Of a stretch of DNA of 64,000 nucleotides, positions 1 to 7,480 are shown piece by piece (position 1 is the first letter of the stretch; every line of letters starts with the position of its first letter). The stretch lies in the NCBI GenBank assembly GCA_938074325.1, contig CALJFZ010000015.1, forward strand, positions 62,001 through 126,000, written 5' to 3'. Source of the DNA: an uncultured Flavobacteriales bacterium. Its GTDB lineage: Bacteria > Bacteroidota > Bacteroidia > Flavobacteriales_D > Sanyastnellaceae. A program made the translations under genes and the position numbers. The notes under the pieces were generated by a model. That model had not been told where the DNA came from. It did no database searches and worked only from the letters and a program-made list of their open reading frames with translations.

Positions 1-626
1 GGCATGTCTTCAGCGGATTGAATTTTCCAGAAGAGCATCCAGCGCGTGACATGCAGGACACATTCTTCGTGGATCGAAACCCGGACATGCTCCTGCGAAC
101 TCACACATCATCGGTTCAGGTACGCGAGATGGAAAAGCGCAAACCACCCATGCGCATTATCATGCCGGGTCGAGTATTCCGAAACGAAGCCATCAGCGCT
201 CGGGCGCACTGCATGTTCCACCAAATCGAAGGCCTTTACATCGACAAGGGCGTTTCATTTGCGGACCTGAAACAAACGTTGTTGCGATTTGCACAGGAGT
301 TCTTCGGTGCAGACACAAAAATTCGCCTGCGCCCGTCCTACTTCCCCTTCACAGAACCAAGCGCCGAGGTTGATGTCTACTGGGGGTTGGAGACAGAAGT
401 AGACAAACGAATTACCAAGGGTACGGGTTGGCTCGAGATTCTGGGCTGTGGGATGGTGGATCCGGCTGTTTTGGAAGCATCCGGCATCGATTCGCGCGAG
501 TATTCAGGATTTGCCTTCGGAATGGGGGTGGAGCGCATCACCATGTTGAAGTACCAAATCGGTGACTTGCGTGCGTTCTTCGAAAGCGACATGCGATTCT
601 TGGAACAATTCCAAGGCCAAGGCTAA
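1..626 (+). CDS. pheS: Phenylalanine--tRNA ligase alpha subunit, 3' part
   Basis: This is the C-terminal part of the alpha chain of phenylalanyl-tRNA synthetase, which charges tRNA-Phe in the cytosol as an alpha2beta2 enzyme. The frame is open from base 3 with no start in the window, so the gene is cut by the window edge. The visible 208 or so residues contain the [11 protein letters not shown] box, class II motif 2 ([12 protein letters not shown], then HQIEG) and motif 3 ([14 protein letters not shown]) near the C terminus, as in complete PheS proteins. It ends two bases before the stop of the convergent gene at 629. Family assignment is secure from the motifs. Confidence 0.96.
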   Translation, partial: HVFSGLNFPEEHPARDMQDTFFVDRNPDMLLRTHTSSVQVREMEKRKPPMRIIMPGRVFRNEAISARAHCMFHQIEGLYIDKGVSFADLKQTLLRFAQEFFGADTKIRLRPSYFPFTEPSAEVDVYWGLETEVDKRITKGTGWLEILGCGMVDPAVLEASGIDSREYSGFAFGMGVERITMLKYQIGDLRAFFESDMRFLEQFQGQG

Positions 627-628
627 TC

Positions 629-2455
629 TCAGACGTAGGGGAGTGTCAGGGTGACGCGTTCCTCCAACGGGGACAAGCGTTCGATGTTGATTTTACCCGC
701 CAATTTCCTCAGCTGTGCATGGAGTTCATTCCAGCGAGAGGAAGCGAGTGCGTCCTTGCCGTAGAACAGCCCCTCGAATGCCTTCGATGCACCCGTGTGT
801 TGGCTGTTCAACCTCAGCACCCAGTGAGACTTTTCGCTCGCCTCAACGCCCAGTTCGATGGGCCGTTCTTCCGAGCTCAAATCGGCCAAGCCCCTCAGCA
901 GGTTTCGGATGACAACACGCACTTCAGGCCCAATGTTGAATTGCACGTCGCTTTCAAGGTTGAAACGGATGCGGTGCTGCAGGTCGGCATCCAGTTCGTT
1001 CAGGAAGTCCTGGATTGACTGCGAGCGTGCATCCTCGTCACTGGTGTGGATCAACTCCCCATTCGGCATCAGGCTGCTGCCGCCAAGTTCCGGGCTCGTT
1101 GCGGGTACGGCCTTCGCTGCATTTTGTGGCAATCGGTCCGCCGGCACCAGTGACCGCAGTCGGATGATGCGGCGACGTTCCTTGTGCAACGCAGATTGGA
1201 GGTAGCGTTGCTGCCGGGCATAGGCAATGATTCCAATGGCGAGGATTCCGGCAATCCAAGGCCAACTGCTCGAACGGTAGGGTTGGTGCTGAGCCTGTTG
1301 CATCTCCAAGGCTGCAAGATCGAAGGGGTCCAATGCCGGGAGGACCTGCTCTTCAAACTGCCGGGTTTCGCGTGGGGATCGGTCTGGTGCCGAGGCCAAT
1401 AGGGCGGTGTGGATTTCATCCAATTCGATGAAGGCCGCCAGGGCCTCGACTTGATTGCCACGTTCCTTCTCGAACAGGCCCTTTTGGCGCAGGGATTCAG
1501 CAAGCAATGTGGGATCACCTGTTCGCCTTGCTGCTTTGATGGCTTCGTGATAACCAATCAGTGCGTCGAGCGGTCGGTGGGCGAATTGGGCGCTGTTTGC
1601 GATGCGCAGGTGGGCCACGGCGGCACTTGCGTTGTCCTCGTTCGGCGTGTGGCGTAAAATGGTTTGAGCCCATTGCATAGCGTGCATGTGCATTCCTTGC
1701 ATGGAGAGAACGAGGTGCACCTGTTCTCGGTAGGCCTGAGCTGCGGAGGTAGCGAGTCCGGCTGCCTCCTCTTCGAAACAAACCCGAAGGGAATCAGCAG
1801 GAGACTGACCGCTAACAGCGTCGATTTGAATCAATGCGCTCAACCAATCTGCGCGTTGTTCTGTGGGGATAGACGCGGCGTTTTGTAAGCACTGCTCGTA
1901 TTGAATGCGGGCTTTTTCCCAATGGCCTCCCGTGTACCACAAGTCTGCCAGCTTGGCCTGTAACGACGAAGATGCGGGATTCAATTCCAACTCGCGTTGA
2001 ACCAAATCAATCGCCCGGTCTTCGAAGTGCAATTGCAGCCACAGATCCGCCGCGACGAGGACCGCGGAAATTCGGATGTGGGCATCGCATGCCAAAAATC
2101 CGAGCTGGGCACTTTCGAGGGATTCCAACGCCAAATCGGGATTGTCACTGGCCGCGTAAATCTGTGCGATGCCAATGCGGGCCCGGGCTTGTTGACAGGG
2201 GTCAAAGGTTCGTTCTTCGGCGCCACGGAACATGGACAACGCGGCGACAGGCTTGTTCAAGGCTAGCAGTGAATCCCCGCGCTCCAGCATCAGGTTCGCC
2301 TCCTCGACGGAATTGGCGCTCGCACCCAAATCGACGGGTGACCCTTGTGATGTTGCGGTGAAGAAAAAAATACTGAAGAGCACTCCTATCCACCAGCGGG
2401 CTGAACCGACCAAGCGAGGTCGCTGGAAATGGGGGTGGGAGACGCACAACATCAT
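629..2455 (-). CDS. TPR membrane protein resembling a degenerate histidine kinase
   Basis: Seen: 608 residues; an N-terminal signal or anchor (residues 20-38), TPR-like helical repeats from about 50 to 350, one membrane helix at about 398-413, then a cytosolic part. The layout TPR-helix-kinase is that of the many TPR histidine kinases of Bacteroidota. After the helix comes KERRRIIRLRSL (425-436), where functional members have an ERxRIARELHD-type box, so the phospho-accepting His appears replaced. Around 512-525 is an N-box-like stretch (VRVVIRNLLRGL, N518), but no DxGxG or later glycine box can be seen, although the end (VTLTLPYV) fits the last strand of a HATPase domain. I infer a pseudokinase or sensor scaffold. 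No response regulator lies beside it. An alternative is an unrelated TPR protein. Confidence 0.6.
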   Translation of the reverse strand: MMLCVSHPHFQRPRLVGSARWWIGVLFSIFFFTATSQGSPVDLGASANSVEEANLMLERGDSLLALNKPVAALSMFRGAEERTFDPCQQARARIGIAQIYAASDNPDLALESLESAQLGFLACDAHIRISAVLVAADLWLQLHFEDRAIDLVQRELELNPASSSLQAKLADLWYTGGHWEKARIQYEQCLQNAASIPTEQRADWLSALIQIDAVSGQSPADSLRVCFEEEAAGLATSAAQAYREQVHLVLSMQGMHMHAMQWAQTILRHTPNEDNASAAVAHLRIANSAQFAHRPLDALIGYHEAIKAARRTGDPTLLAESLRQKGLFEKERGNQVEALAAFIELDEIHTALLASAPDRSPRETRQFEEQVLPALDPFDLAALEMQQAQHQPYRSSSWPWIAGILAIGIIAYARQQRYLQSALHKERRRIIRLRSLVPADRLPQNAAKAVPATSPELGGSSLMPNGELIHTSDEDARSQSIQDFLNELDADLQHRIRFNLESDVQFNIGPEVRVVIRNLLRGLADLSSEERPIELGVEASEKSHWVLRLNSQHTGASKAFEGLFYGKDALASSRWNELHAQLRKLAGKINIERLSPLEERVTLTLPYV

Positions 2456-2485
2456 GGAACCAAGCTAAGGTGCAGGTCCACGGTA

Positions 2486-2505
2486 TTCAGCCGTTAGGCG
2501 CTGAA
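2486..2505. other. Inverted repeat in the M28 peptidase / TPR gene gap
   Basis: A perfect 6-bp inverted repeat (TTCAGC / GCTGAA, 8-base loop) lies 37 bases past the stop of the M28 peptidase gene. There is no T tract beside it, so it is at best a weak terminator or an mRNA end-protecting hairpin. The rest of the 86-base gap shows nothing else clear. Confidence 0.3.
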
Positions 2506-2541
2506 TTGTTCACACGATTGGGCGCATAAACGCGGCCACAC

Positions 2542-3567
2542 TTAATCGTTCCAAATGACGTCCAGAACCGTGTTGCCTACAGCATCCAAAGTCTCCTTGC
2601 TGATGACGGATAAGTTGTCCGCGTGGGTGTGGTGGAACGGTCCGTAGCCCATGGGAAGAACTTGGACTTGGTAGTGTACGATGTTGGCAGATGGAATGCC
2701 TGCAAATTCGGACACGAAGAGGTTGTCGTCGATGGTCTCCGGCGTAATGTCGCGTTTGAAAAATTCGCCATACCCCAATCGATCTGCGGCATCCCAGAGG
2801 CGTTTGACGATGCTCGGCGCATAGGCCATGGAAGTGCCTTCTTTATTGAACACTGCTCCTTCGGCACCGACCATGTCAAGGAGGATACCGTATTTGGCAT
2901 TGTAGCCGATGCGGTGGGGTTGATTGGCCCAGTATTGGCTGCCGAGGCACCAGGTCAGAGCGGTGTTTTGATTTTTCTCCCCCCACTCAGGCGTTCCGTA
3001 ATCTTCGGCATCGAAGAATACCACATCGATGCCCACGTCAAGAGTGGAATCCGCTCCGATGATTCGTGCAATTTCCAACAGGATGCCTACGCCAGATCCG
3101 CCGTCGTTTGCCCCGTCGATGGGCTCTCGTTGCCGCAATGTGTCCTTGTCCGCAAAGGGACGGGTATCCCAGTGAGCGAAAAGGAGAATGCGCTCCCTGT
3201 TTTCCGGTCGGAATTGCCCAATGATGTTGCGCATGCGGAGAATGGTTCCATCAAATGCGCGCACAAGGCCCGGTTGTTCGATGACTTCGGCTCCGTGTCG
3301 GGCCAATTCAGCCACGAGCCAATCGCCACAGGCCACGTGTTCCAGGGTATTGGGGACACGCGGGCCGAATGCGACTTGTTGCGCGATGTATGCATAGGCA
3401 GAATCGGCATTGAATGCTGGCGCATCCTTGTGAACAATGACTGGATCGGGTGGTGCCTGCCGAGGTGAGGGCTTCGTGGATGTGGAATCTGCCCCTCCGC
3501 ATCCCCAAAAGGCAAGGCTTGAGCCCAGTGCTAGCGCCAAAAATCGTCCCATCAATCGCGTTCCCAT
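2542..3567 (-). CDS. M28-family zinc peptidase / glutaminyl cyclotransferase-like lipoprotein
   Basis: A secreted or periplasmic M28-fold zinc enzyme; Bacteroidota members of this group are annotated as M28 peptidases or glutaminyl-peptide cyclotransferases. Seen: a hydrophobic leader ending in a lipobox-like FWGC near residue 23, so probably a lipoprotein, then HWDTRPFADKD, GANDGGSG, FFDAEDYG, LLDMVG and FHHTHAD, which supply the expected metal ligands and acid (His, Asp, Glu, Asp, His). At 341 residues the length is typical. The gene overlaps the end of cysS. A second ATG at 3552 shares its A with the cysS stop (TGATG), so translation is probably coupled and 3552 may be the true start. Whether it cleaves peptides or cyclises N-terminal Gln cannot be told from motifs. 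Confidence 0.85.
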   Translation of the reverse strand: MGTRLMGRFLALALGSSLAFWGCGGADSTSTKPSPRQAPPDPVIVHKDAPAFNADSAYAYIAQQVAFGPRVPNTLEHVACGDWLVAELARHGAEVIEQPGLVRAFDGTILRMRNIIGQFRPENRERILLFAHWDTRPFADKDTLRQREPIDGANDGGSGVGILLEIARIIGADSTLDVGIDVVFFDAEDYGTPEWGEKNQNTALTWCLGSQYWANQPHRIGYNAKYGILLDMVGAEGAVFNKEGTSMAYAPSIVKRLWDAADRLGYGEFFKRDITPETIDDNLFVSEFAGIPSANIVHYQVQVLPMGYGPFHHTHADNLSVISKETLDAVGNTVLDVIWND

Positions 3568-5045
3568 GTGCTGCCGTCTTTGCTGTCCTTGATGGAGATG
3601 CCCAGCCCATTGAGCGCGTCCCGAATGGTGTCGGCTGTTCCCCAGTCTTTGTTTGATTTGGCGTTGCCCCGAAGCTCCACCAATAAATCCAGCAATGCGC
3701 CCGCCTCGTCCTCTTGGCTGCCTGCAGCAGTTGGTGCCTCCGATTCGATGCCCAATACGTCGTGCACATACCCGCCCAGCAACGTGGTCAACGCATCCTT
3801 TTGGGTTGCGTCGATGTGAATGCGATCCGAGGCGATGCTGTTGACGAGCTTGACGGCATCGAAGAGCACAGAGATCAAGATGGGCGTATTGAAGTCGTCG
3901 CCCATGGCTTCACTGCAGCGCGTACCCAACCCAGCGATATCCACTTCTGCGTTTGGCTCGATTGCTGCTGTGGGCAAAGTGTCGAGGCTGTTCATGGCGT
4001 TCATCAGCCGGTCGAGTCCCTTTTCTGCCGCTTGCAATGCTTCATTCGAGAAGTCCAACGTGCTCGCATAGTGGCCTTGAAGCATGAAGAATCGCACCGT
4101 CATGGGCGAATACCCGCGCTCCAACAAAGCATGATTGCCGGTGATGAGTTCTTCGGGTGTGAAGCCGTTGCCTTCGGATTTGGCCATCTTCCGACCGTTT
4201 ACCGTGAGCATGTTGCCGTGCATCCAATAGCGCACGCTGTGCGCTTCTCCAGTGGCGCCTGTGTTTTGTGCAATCTCACATTCGTGGTGAGGAAATTTCA
4301 AATCCATGCCCCCGCCGTGAATGTCAAACTGCGTGCCGAGGTACTTGGTGCTCATCACAGAACATTCCAGGTGCCATCCCGGGAATCCTTCGCTCCATGG
4401 GGAGGGCCACTTCATCAAGTGCGTGGCATCGGCCTTCTTCCAGAGGGCGAAATCGAGGGGGTCATTCTTTTCATCCTGACCATCGAGTGAGCGCGTGTTG
4501 TTCAGCAGGTCGTCAATTTTTCGACCGGACAAGGCGCCGTAGTCGTGGTCTTCGTTGTATTTGCGCACATTGAAGTAGACGCTTCCGTTGGATTCGTAGG
4601 CGTAACCGCGGTCGACAATGGCCTTGATCATTTCGATTTGCTCAACGATGTGGCCGGTCGCACTGGGTTCGATGGAGGGCGACTTCATGTTGAACACCCG
4701 CATCACGTCGTGGAAATCGTTGGTGTACTTCTGGACGATTTCCATGGGCTCGAGGTTTTCGAGTCGCGCCTTCTTGCCAATCTTATCCTCCCCGTCGTCC
4801 GAGTCCCCCGTGAGGTGTCCAACATCTGTGATGTTGCGAACGTAACGCACTTGGTACCCCAGAAATGAGAGGTAGCGGTATGCCACGTCAAATGTCAAAA
4901 ACGTGCGCACGTTGCCGAGGTGCACGTTGCTGTAAACTGTAGGGCCGCACACGTACATGCCCACGTAGGGTGCGTTGAGCGGGGTGAACAGTTCCTTTTT
5001 TCGGGTGAGGCTGTTCTGGATGTACAACGGGGGGAATTCGGCCAT
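3552..5045 (-). CDS. cysS: Cysteine--tRNA ligase
   Basis: Class I synthetase that charges tRNA-Cys in the cytosol. Seen: the HIGH-type box VHLGNVRTF with the upstream VCGPTVY, WHLECSVM and HGGGMDLKFPHHE (the zinc and cysteine site), and the KMSKS-type loop GRKMAKSEGN. I place the start at the ATG of MAEFPPLYIQ (5045) because the family begins just before the LYIQNSL strand; an in-frame TTG-type upstream extension to 5096 has no family counterpart. Length from there is 497 residues, normal for CysRS. It is followed by the overlapping M28 peptidase gene, an unrelated partner, so the overlap is probably only an operon arrangement. Confidence 0.96.
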   Translation of the reverse strand: MAEFPPLYIQNSLTRKKELFTPLNAPYVGMYVCGPTVYSNVHLGNVRTFLTFDVAYRYLSFLGYQVRYVRNITDVGHLTGDSDDGEDKIGKKARLENLEPMEIVQKYTNDFHDVMRVFNMKSPSIEPSATGHIVEQIEMIKAIVDRGYAYESNGSVYFNVRKYNEDHDYGALSGRKIDDLLNNTRSLDGQDEKNDPLDFALWKKADATHLMKWPSPWSEGFPGWHLECSVMSTKYLGTQFDIHGGGMDLKFPHHECEIAQNTGATGEAHSVRYWMHGNMLTVNGRKMAKSEGNGFTPEELITGNHALLERGYSPMTVRFFMLQGHYASTLDFSNEALQAAEKGLDRLMNAMNSLDTLPTAAIEPNAEVDIAGLGTRCSEAMGDDFNTPILISVLFDAVKLVNSIASDRIHIDATQKDALTTLLGGYVHDVLGIESEAPTAAGSQEDEAGALLDLLVELRGNAKSNKDWGTADTIRDALNGLGISIKDSKDGSTWERD

Positions 5046-5138
5046 CTTCTTCGTCTTTGCTTCAGGTGCGGAGGTTTGGACCACGCACATTTGCAAAGAA
5101 AAGGCATCCCGCGATTGTGCAGCGCCTTAGAATTGAAT

Positions 5139-6098
5139 TCAGTGCACAGGCGTTTGTGCCTTTTTCCCAATCGCGTCCAGCATGATGGAGGTCATCTCCG
5201 ATAAGTCAACCTGAGGTTTCCAGCCCCAATCTTCGGCTGCCTGGCTGTCGTCGATGCTTTCGGGCCAACTTTCTGCGATTGCTTGCCGTTCGTCTGGCGC
5301 ATAGTCGACTTGAAAGTTGGGCAGAATTTGTTGGATGCTATTGGCCACCTCGCTGGGGGTAAAGCTCATTCCCCCCAGGTTGTAGGAAGTTCGAACTTGG
5401 ATCCGCTCTTCGGGCGCTGCCATCAATTCCAACGTTCCGCGCACGGCATCATCCATGTACATCATGGGGAGTGCTTGGTCGGCTTTCAAAAAACACGTGT
5501 AGTCTTCGCCTCCAACCGCTTTATAGTAAATGTCTACGGCATAATCGGTCGTGCCCCCTCCCGGTACGGATCGGTGCCCAATCAGGCCGGGATAGCGGAG
5601 GCTGCGCACATCGACCCCGTACTTTTCGTGGTAGTATCGGCACCAAAATTCACCGGCTTGCTTGCTGATACCGTAGACCGTTGTCGGATCCAACAGCGCA
5701 TCCTGTGGAACGAGCTTCTTCGGTGTCTGCGGTCCAAACACAGCAATGGAACTCGGCCAAAAGATGCGTTTTACCCAGCCTTCCTTCGCAGCTTCAAGGA
5801 CGTTAAGGAGGGACTGCATGTTCAGATCCCATGCGGCAATGGGCTTTTTTTCACCCGTGGCACTGAGCATCGCAGCCAAATGGTAAACGGCCTCATACCT
5901 TCCTTCTTCGAGCACCTTGCTGACCGCTCCCTCATCCGTGGCGTCGAGGTGCAAGAACCGGCTGCGCATGACCCCTTCGTCTTCGGGAACGCGGATATCG
6001 GATACGTCGATGGAATCCACTCCGTACTGGGCTTGCAGTGCGAGCACGAGCTCAATACCCAATTGCCCAGCGGCGCCGATGACAAGTGTTTTCGCCAT
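5139..6098 (-). CDS. NAD-dependent epimerase/dehydratase-family L-threonine 3-dehydrogenase
   Basis: An extended short-chain dehydrogenase. Its sequence fits the epimerase-like L-threonine 3-dehydrogenases, which oxidise threonine to 2-amino-3-ketobutyrate with NAD. Seen: Rossmann motif GAAGQLG at residues 8-14, D41-type acidic residue after strand 2, WPSSIAVFGP with the catalytic Ser, and YGISKQ with the Tyr-x3-Lys pair; later RYPGLIG and GGGTTDYAV are typical of this subgroup rather than of UDP-sugar epimerases. The start is the ATG at 6098, placing GxxGxxG at the usual distance; an upstream TTG at 6104 is less likely. A TACCTTCG box 7 bases upstream suggests a leaderless message. A UDP-sugar epimerase remains a less likely alternative. 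Confidence 0.85.
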   Translation of the reverse strand: MAKTLVIGAAGQLGIELVLALQAQYGVDSIDVSDIRVPEDEGVMRSRFLHLDATDEGAVSKVLEEGRYEAVYHLAAMLSATGEKKPIAAWDLNMQSLLNVLEAAKEGWVKRIFWPSSIAVFGPQTPKKLVPQDALLDPTTVYGISKQAGEFWCRYYHEKYGVDVRSLRYPGLIGHRSVPGGGTTDYAVDIYYKAVGGEDYTCFLKADQALPMMYMDDAVRGTLELMAAPEERIQVRTSYNLGGMSFTPSEVANSIQQILPNFQVDYAPDERQAIAESWPESIDDSQAAEDWGWKPQVDLSEMTSIMLDAIGKKAQTPVH

Positions 6099-6105
6099 AA
6101 CCAAA

Positions 6106-6113
6106 CGAAGGTA
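6106..6113 (-). promoter_or_regulatory. Predicted -7 box for the threonine dehydrogenase gene
   Basis: TACCTTCG on the minus strand, one base off the Bacteroidota -7 consensus TAnnTTTG. It ends 7 bases before the ATG at 6098, so transcription would begin at or next to the start codon. No clear -33 element is seen. Confidence 0.45.
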
Positions 6114-6159
6114 AGGTACGGCCGTTCAAATCGGTGGGATGAAAGGCAGAATCAGGGGC

Positions 6160-6167
6160 TATTTTTG
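6160..6167 (+). promoter_or_regulatory. Predicted -7 box for queA
   Basis: TATTTTTG, an exact match to TAnnTTTG and followed by CA as in many Bacteroidota promoters, lies 24 bases before the queA ATG in the divergent gap between the dehydrogenase and queA genes. Confidence 0.6.
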
Positions 6168-6191
6168 CAGTGACGACTGAGCTCAGAATCC

Positions 6192-7433
6192 ATGGATGCA
6201 ACCGAATACGATTACCATTTGCCTGAATCGGCCATTGCCATTCATCCAGTAGAGCCGCGTTCCCACGCCCGATTGTTGGTGCGTCGCAACGGCGAGACGG
6301 AAACCCACTTCCGCTTTACGGATCTGCCCGGAGTTCTGCCGCCGAACACCCAGTTGTGGGTCAATAACACCCGCGTCATCCGCGCGAGGTTGTTGTTGCA
6401 AAAGCCAACCGGTGGGCGATTGGAGGTTTTTTTGTTGGAACCGCAAGGCAAGTCGATGGAGCAGGCGCTTGCAGCAACCGATTCTGTGGTTTGGAAATGC
6501 CTGATCAAAGGCGGCAAGCGGTGGAACGCAGGTACTGCGGCTTTGCAAGTGGAAGACGCCGCAGGAAAGTGGCAGCTTGAGGCAGAACGCGTCGGCATGG
6601 ACGAAGGGGTTCGGTATGTCGAATTGAGGTGGTCGCATCAATCGGCTGCCACGGGTGAGCCGCGCGAAGCGAGTTTTGCAGAACTGCTGGAAGCCATGGG
6701 TAAAATGCCCTTGCCACCGTACATGCGTCGAACGGCTGAGGAACAAGATGCGGAGGATTACCAGACCGTGTATGCGGAGGTTCCCGGATCGGTGGCGGCA
6801 CCTACAGCTGGTTTGCACTTTGACGCCGGTTTGATGGCAGATTTAAGTGCGCAGACCTCACTCCATCAAGTGACATTGCATGTGGGGGCTGGGACCTTCA
6901 AACCGTTGGGAGAGGGCGATGTTTCGGAGCACGTGATGCACGGGGAACACTGCACAGTGGCCTTTGATGCCATCTGCGCTTTGGCGGAAGAGGGCGTTCA
7001 CCGAGTCGCAACCGGCACAACCAGTTTGAGAACGTTGGAGAGTTTGTATTGGTTGGCCATTAAATGGAAAGTCACGGGGCACCGTTCCGATGAATTGGAC
7101 CAGTGGGAATGGAGAAATGAGCTTGCACCTGCAGCGGCTTCATTGGATTGGTCGATGGAAACGGCCATGCAGTGGTGCGTTCAACAACTCGATGGGAAGG
7201 ACTGGCATTTTCGCACGTCCATCATGATCATGCCCCCTTATGCCTTGAGGTCAGTGAACGGATTGATCACCAATTTCCACCTTCCAAACAGCACCTTGCT
7301 TTGCCTGGTTGCTGCTGCCATTGGGGATGAGTGGAAAGCCGTGTATGCGCGAGCGTTGGATGAGCAATTCCGGTTCTTGAGCTACGGAGATGGCAGCTAC
7401 TTGGAATGGTCAAAAGGCGGGGAGAAGGCATAA
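6192..7433 (+). CDS. queA: S-adenosylmethionine:tRNA ribosyltransferase-isomerase
   Basis: QueA transfers and isomerises the ribosyl part of S-adenosylmethionine onto 7-aminomethyl-7-deazaguanine in tRNA, giving epoxyqueuosine. Seen: N-terminal YDYHLPESAIAIHPVEPR (the LP-x-IA start of the family), WVNNTRVIRARL, GKMPLPPYMRR, VYAEVPGSVAAPTAGLHF and LHVGAGTFKPL, all family signature stretches. At 413 residues it is longer than the roughly 350 of enterobacterial QueA because of an insertion near 300-335, as is common in Bacteroidota. It is a single gene with its own upstream promoter box and a terminator hairpin immediately after the stop. Confidence 0.97.
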   Translation: MDATEYDYHLPESAIAIHPVEPRSHARLLVRRNGETETHFRFTDLPGVLPPNTQLWVNNTRVIRARLLLQKPTGGRLEVFLLEPQGKSMEQALAATDSVVWKCLIKGGKRWNAGTAALQVEDAAGKWQLEAERVGMDEGVRYVELRWSHQSAATGEPREASFAELLEAMGKMPLPPYMRRTAEEQDAEDYQTVYAEVPGSVAAPTAGLHFDAGLMADLSAQTSLHQVTLHVGAGTFKPLGEGDVSEHVMHGEHCTVAFDAICALAEEGVHRVATGTTSLRTLESLYWLAIKWKVTGHRSDELDQWEWRNELAPAAASLDWSMETAMQWCVQQLDGKDWHFRTSIMIMPPYALRSVNGLITNFHLPNSTLLCLVAAAIGDEWKAVYARALDEQFRFLSYGDGSYLEWSKGGEKA

Positions 7434-7437
7434 AAAA

Positions 7438-7460
7438 AGCCCACTCAAACTGAGCGGGCT
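7438..7460. terminator. Bidirectional intrinsic terminator between queA and the PPIase gene
   Basis: A 10-bp stem (AGCCCACTCA against TGAGCGGGCT) with a 3-base loop separates two convergent genes. On the minus strand the single mismatch becomes a G-U pair and the stem is followed by seven T, a strong terminator for the leftward envelope run; on the plus strand the following tract is TTTCTT, weaker, ending queA. Confidence 0.88.
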
Positions 7461-7480
7461 TTCTTAAAACTGAGCAGTCC

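Noticed and set aside
2623-3468. Long open frame on the plus strand inside the M28 peptidase gene (281 codons)
   Set aside because: It is antisense to a gene with clear zinc-enzyme motifs and shows no recognisable domain or start context.
3714-4490. Open frame of 258 codons antisense to cysS
   Set aside because: cysS carries all its synthetase motifs; the antisense frame is a by-product of codon bias.
5283-6173. Open frame of 296 codons antisense to the threonine dehydrogenase gene
   Set aside because: It crosses the divergent promoter region and lacks any domain pattern.
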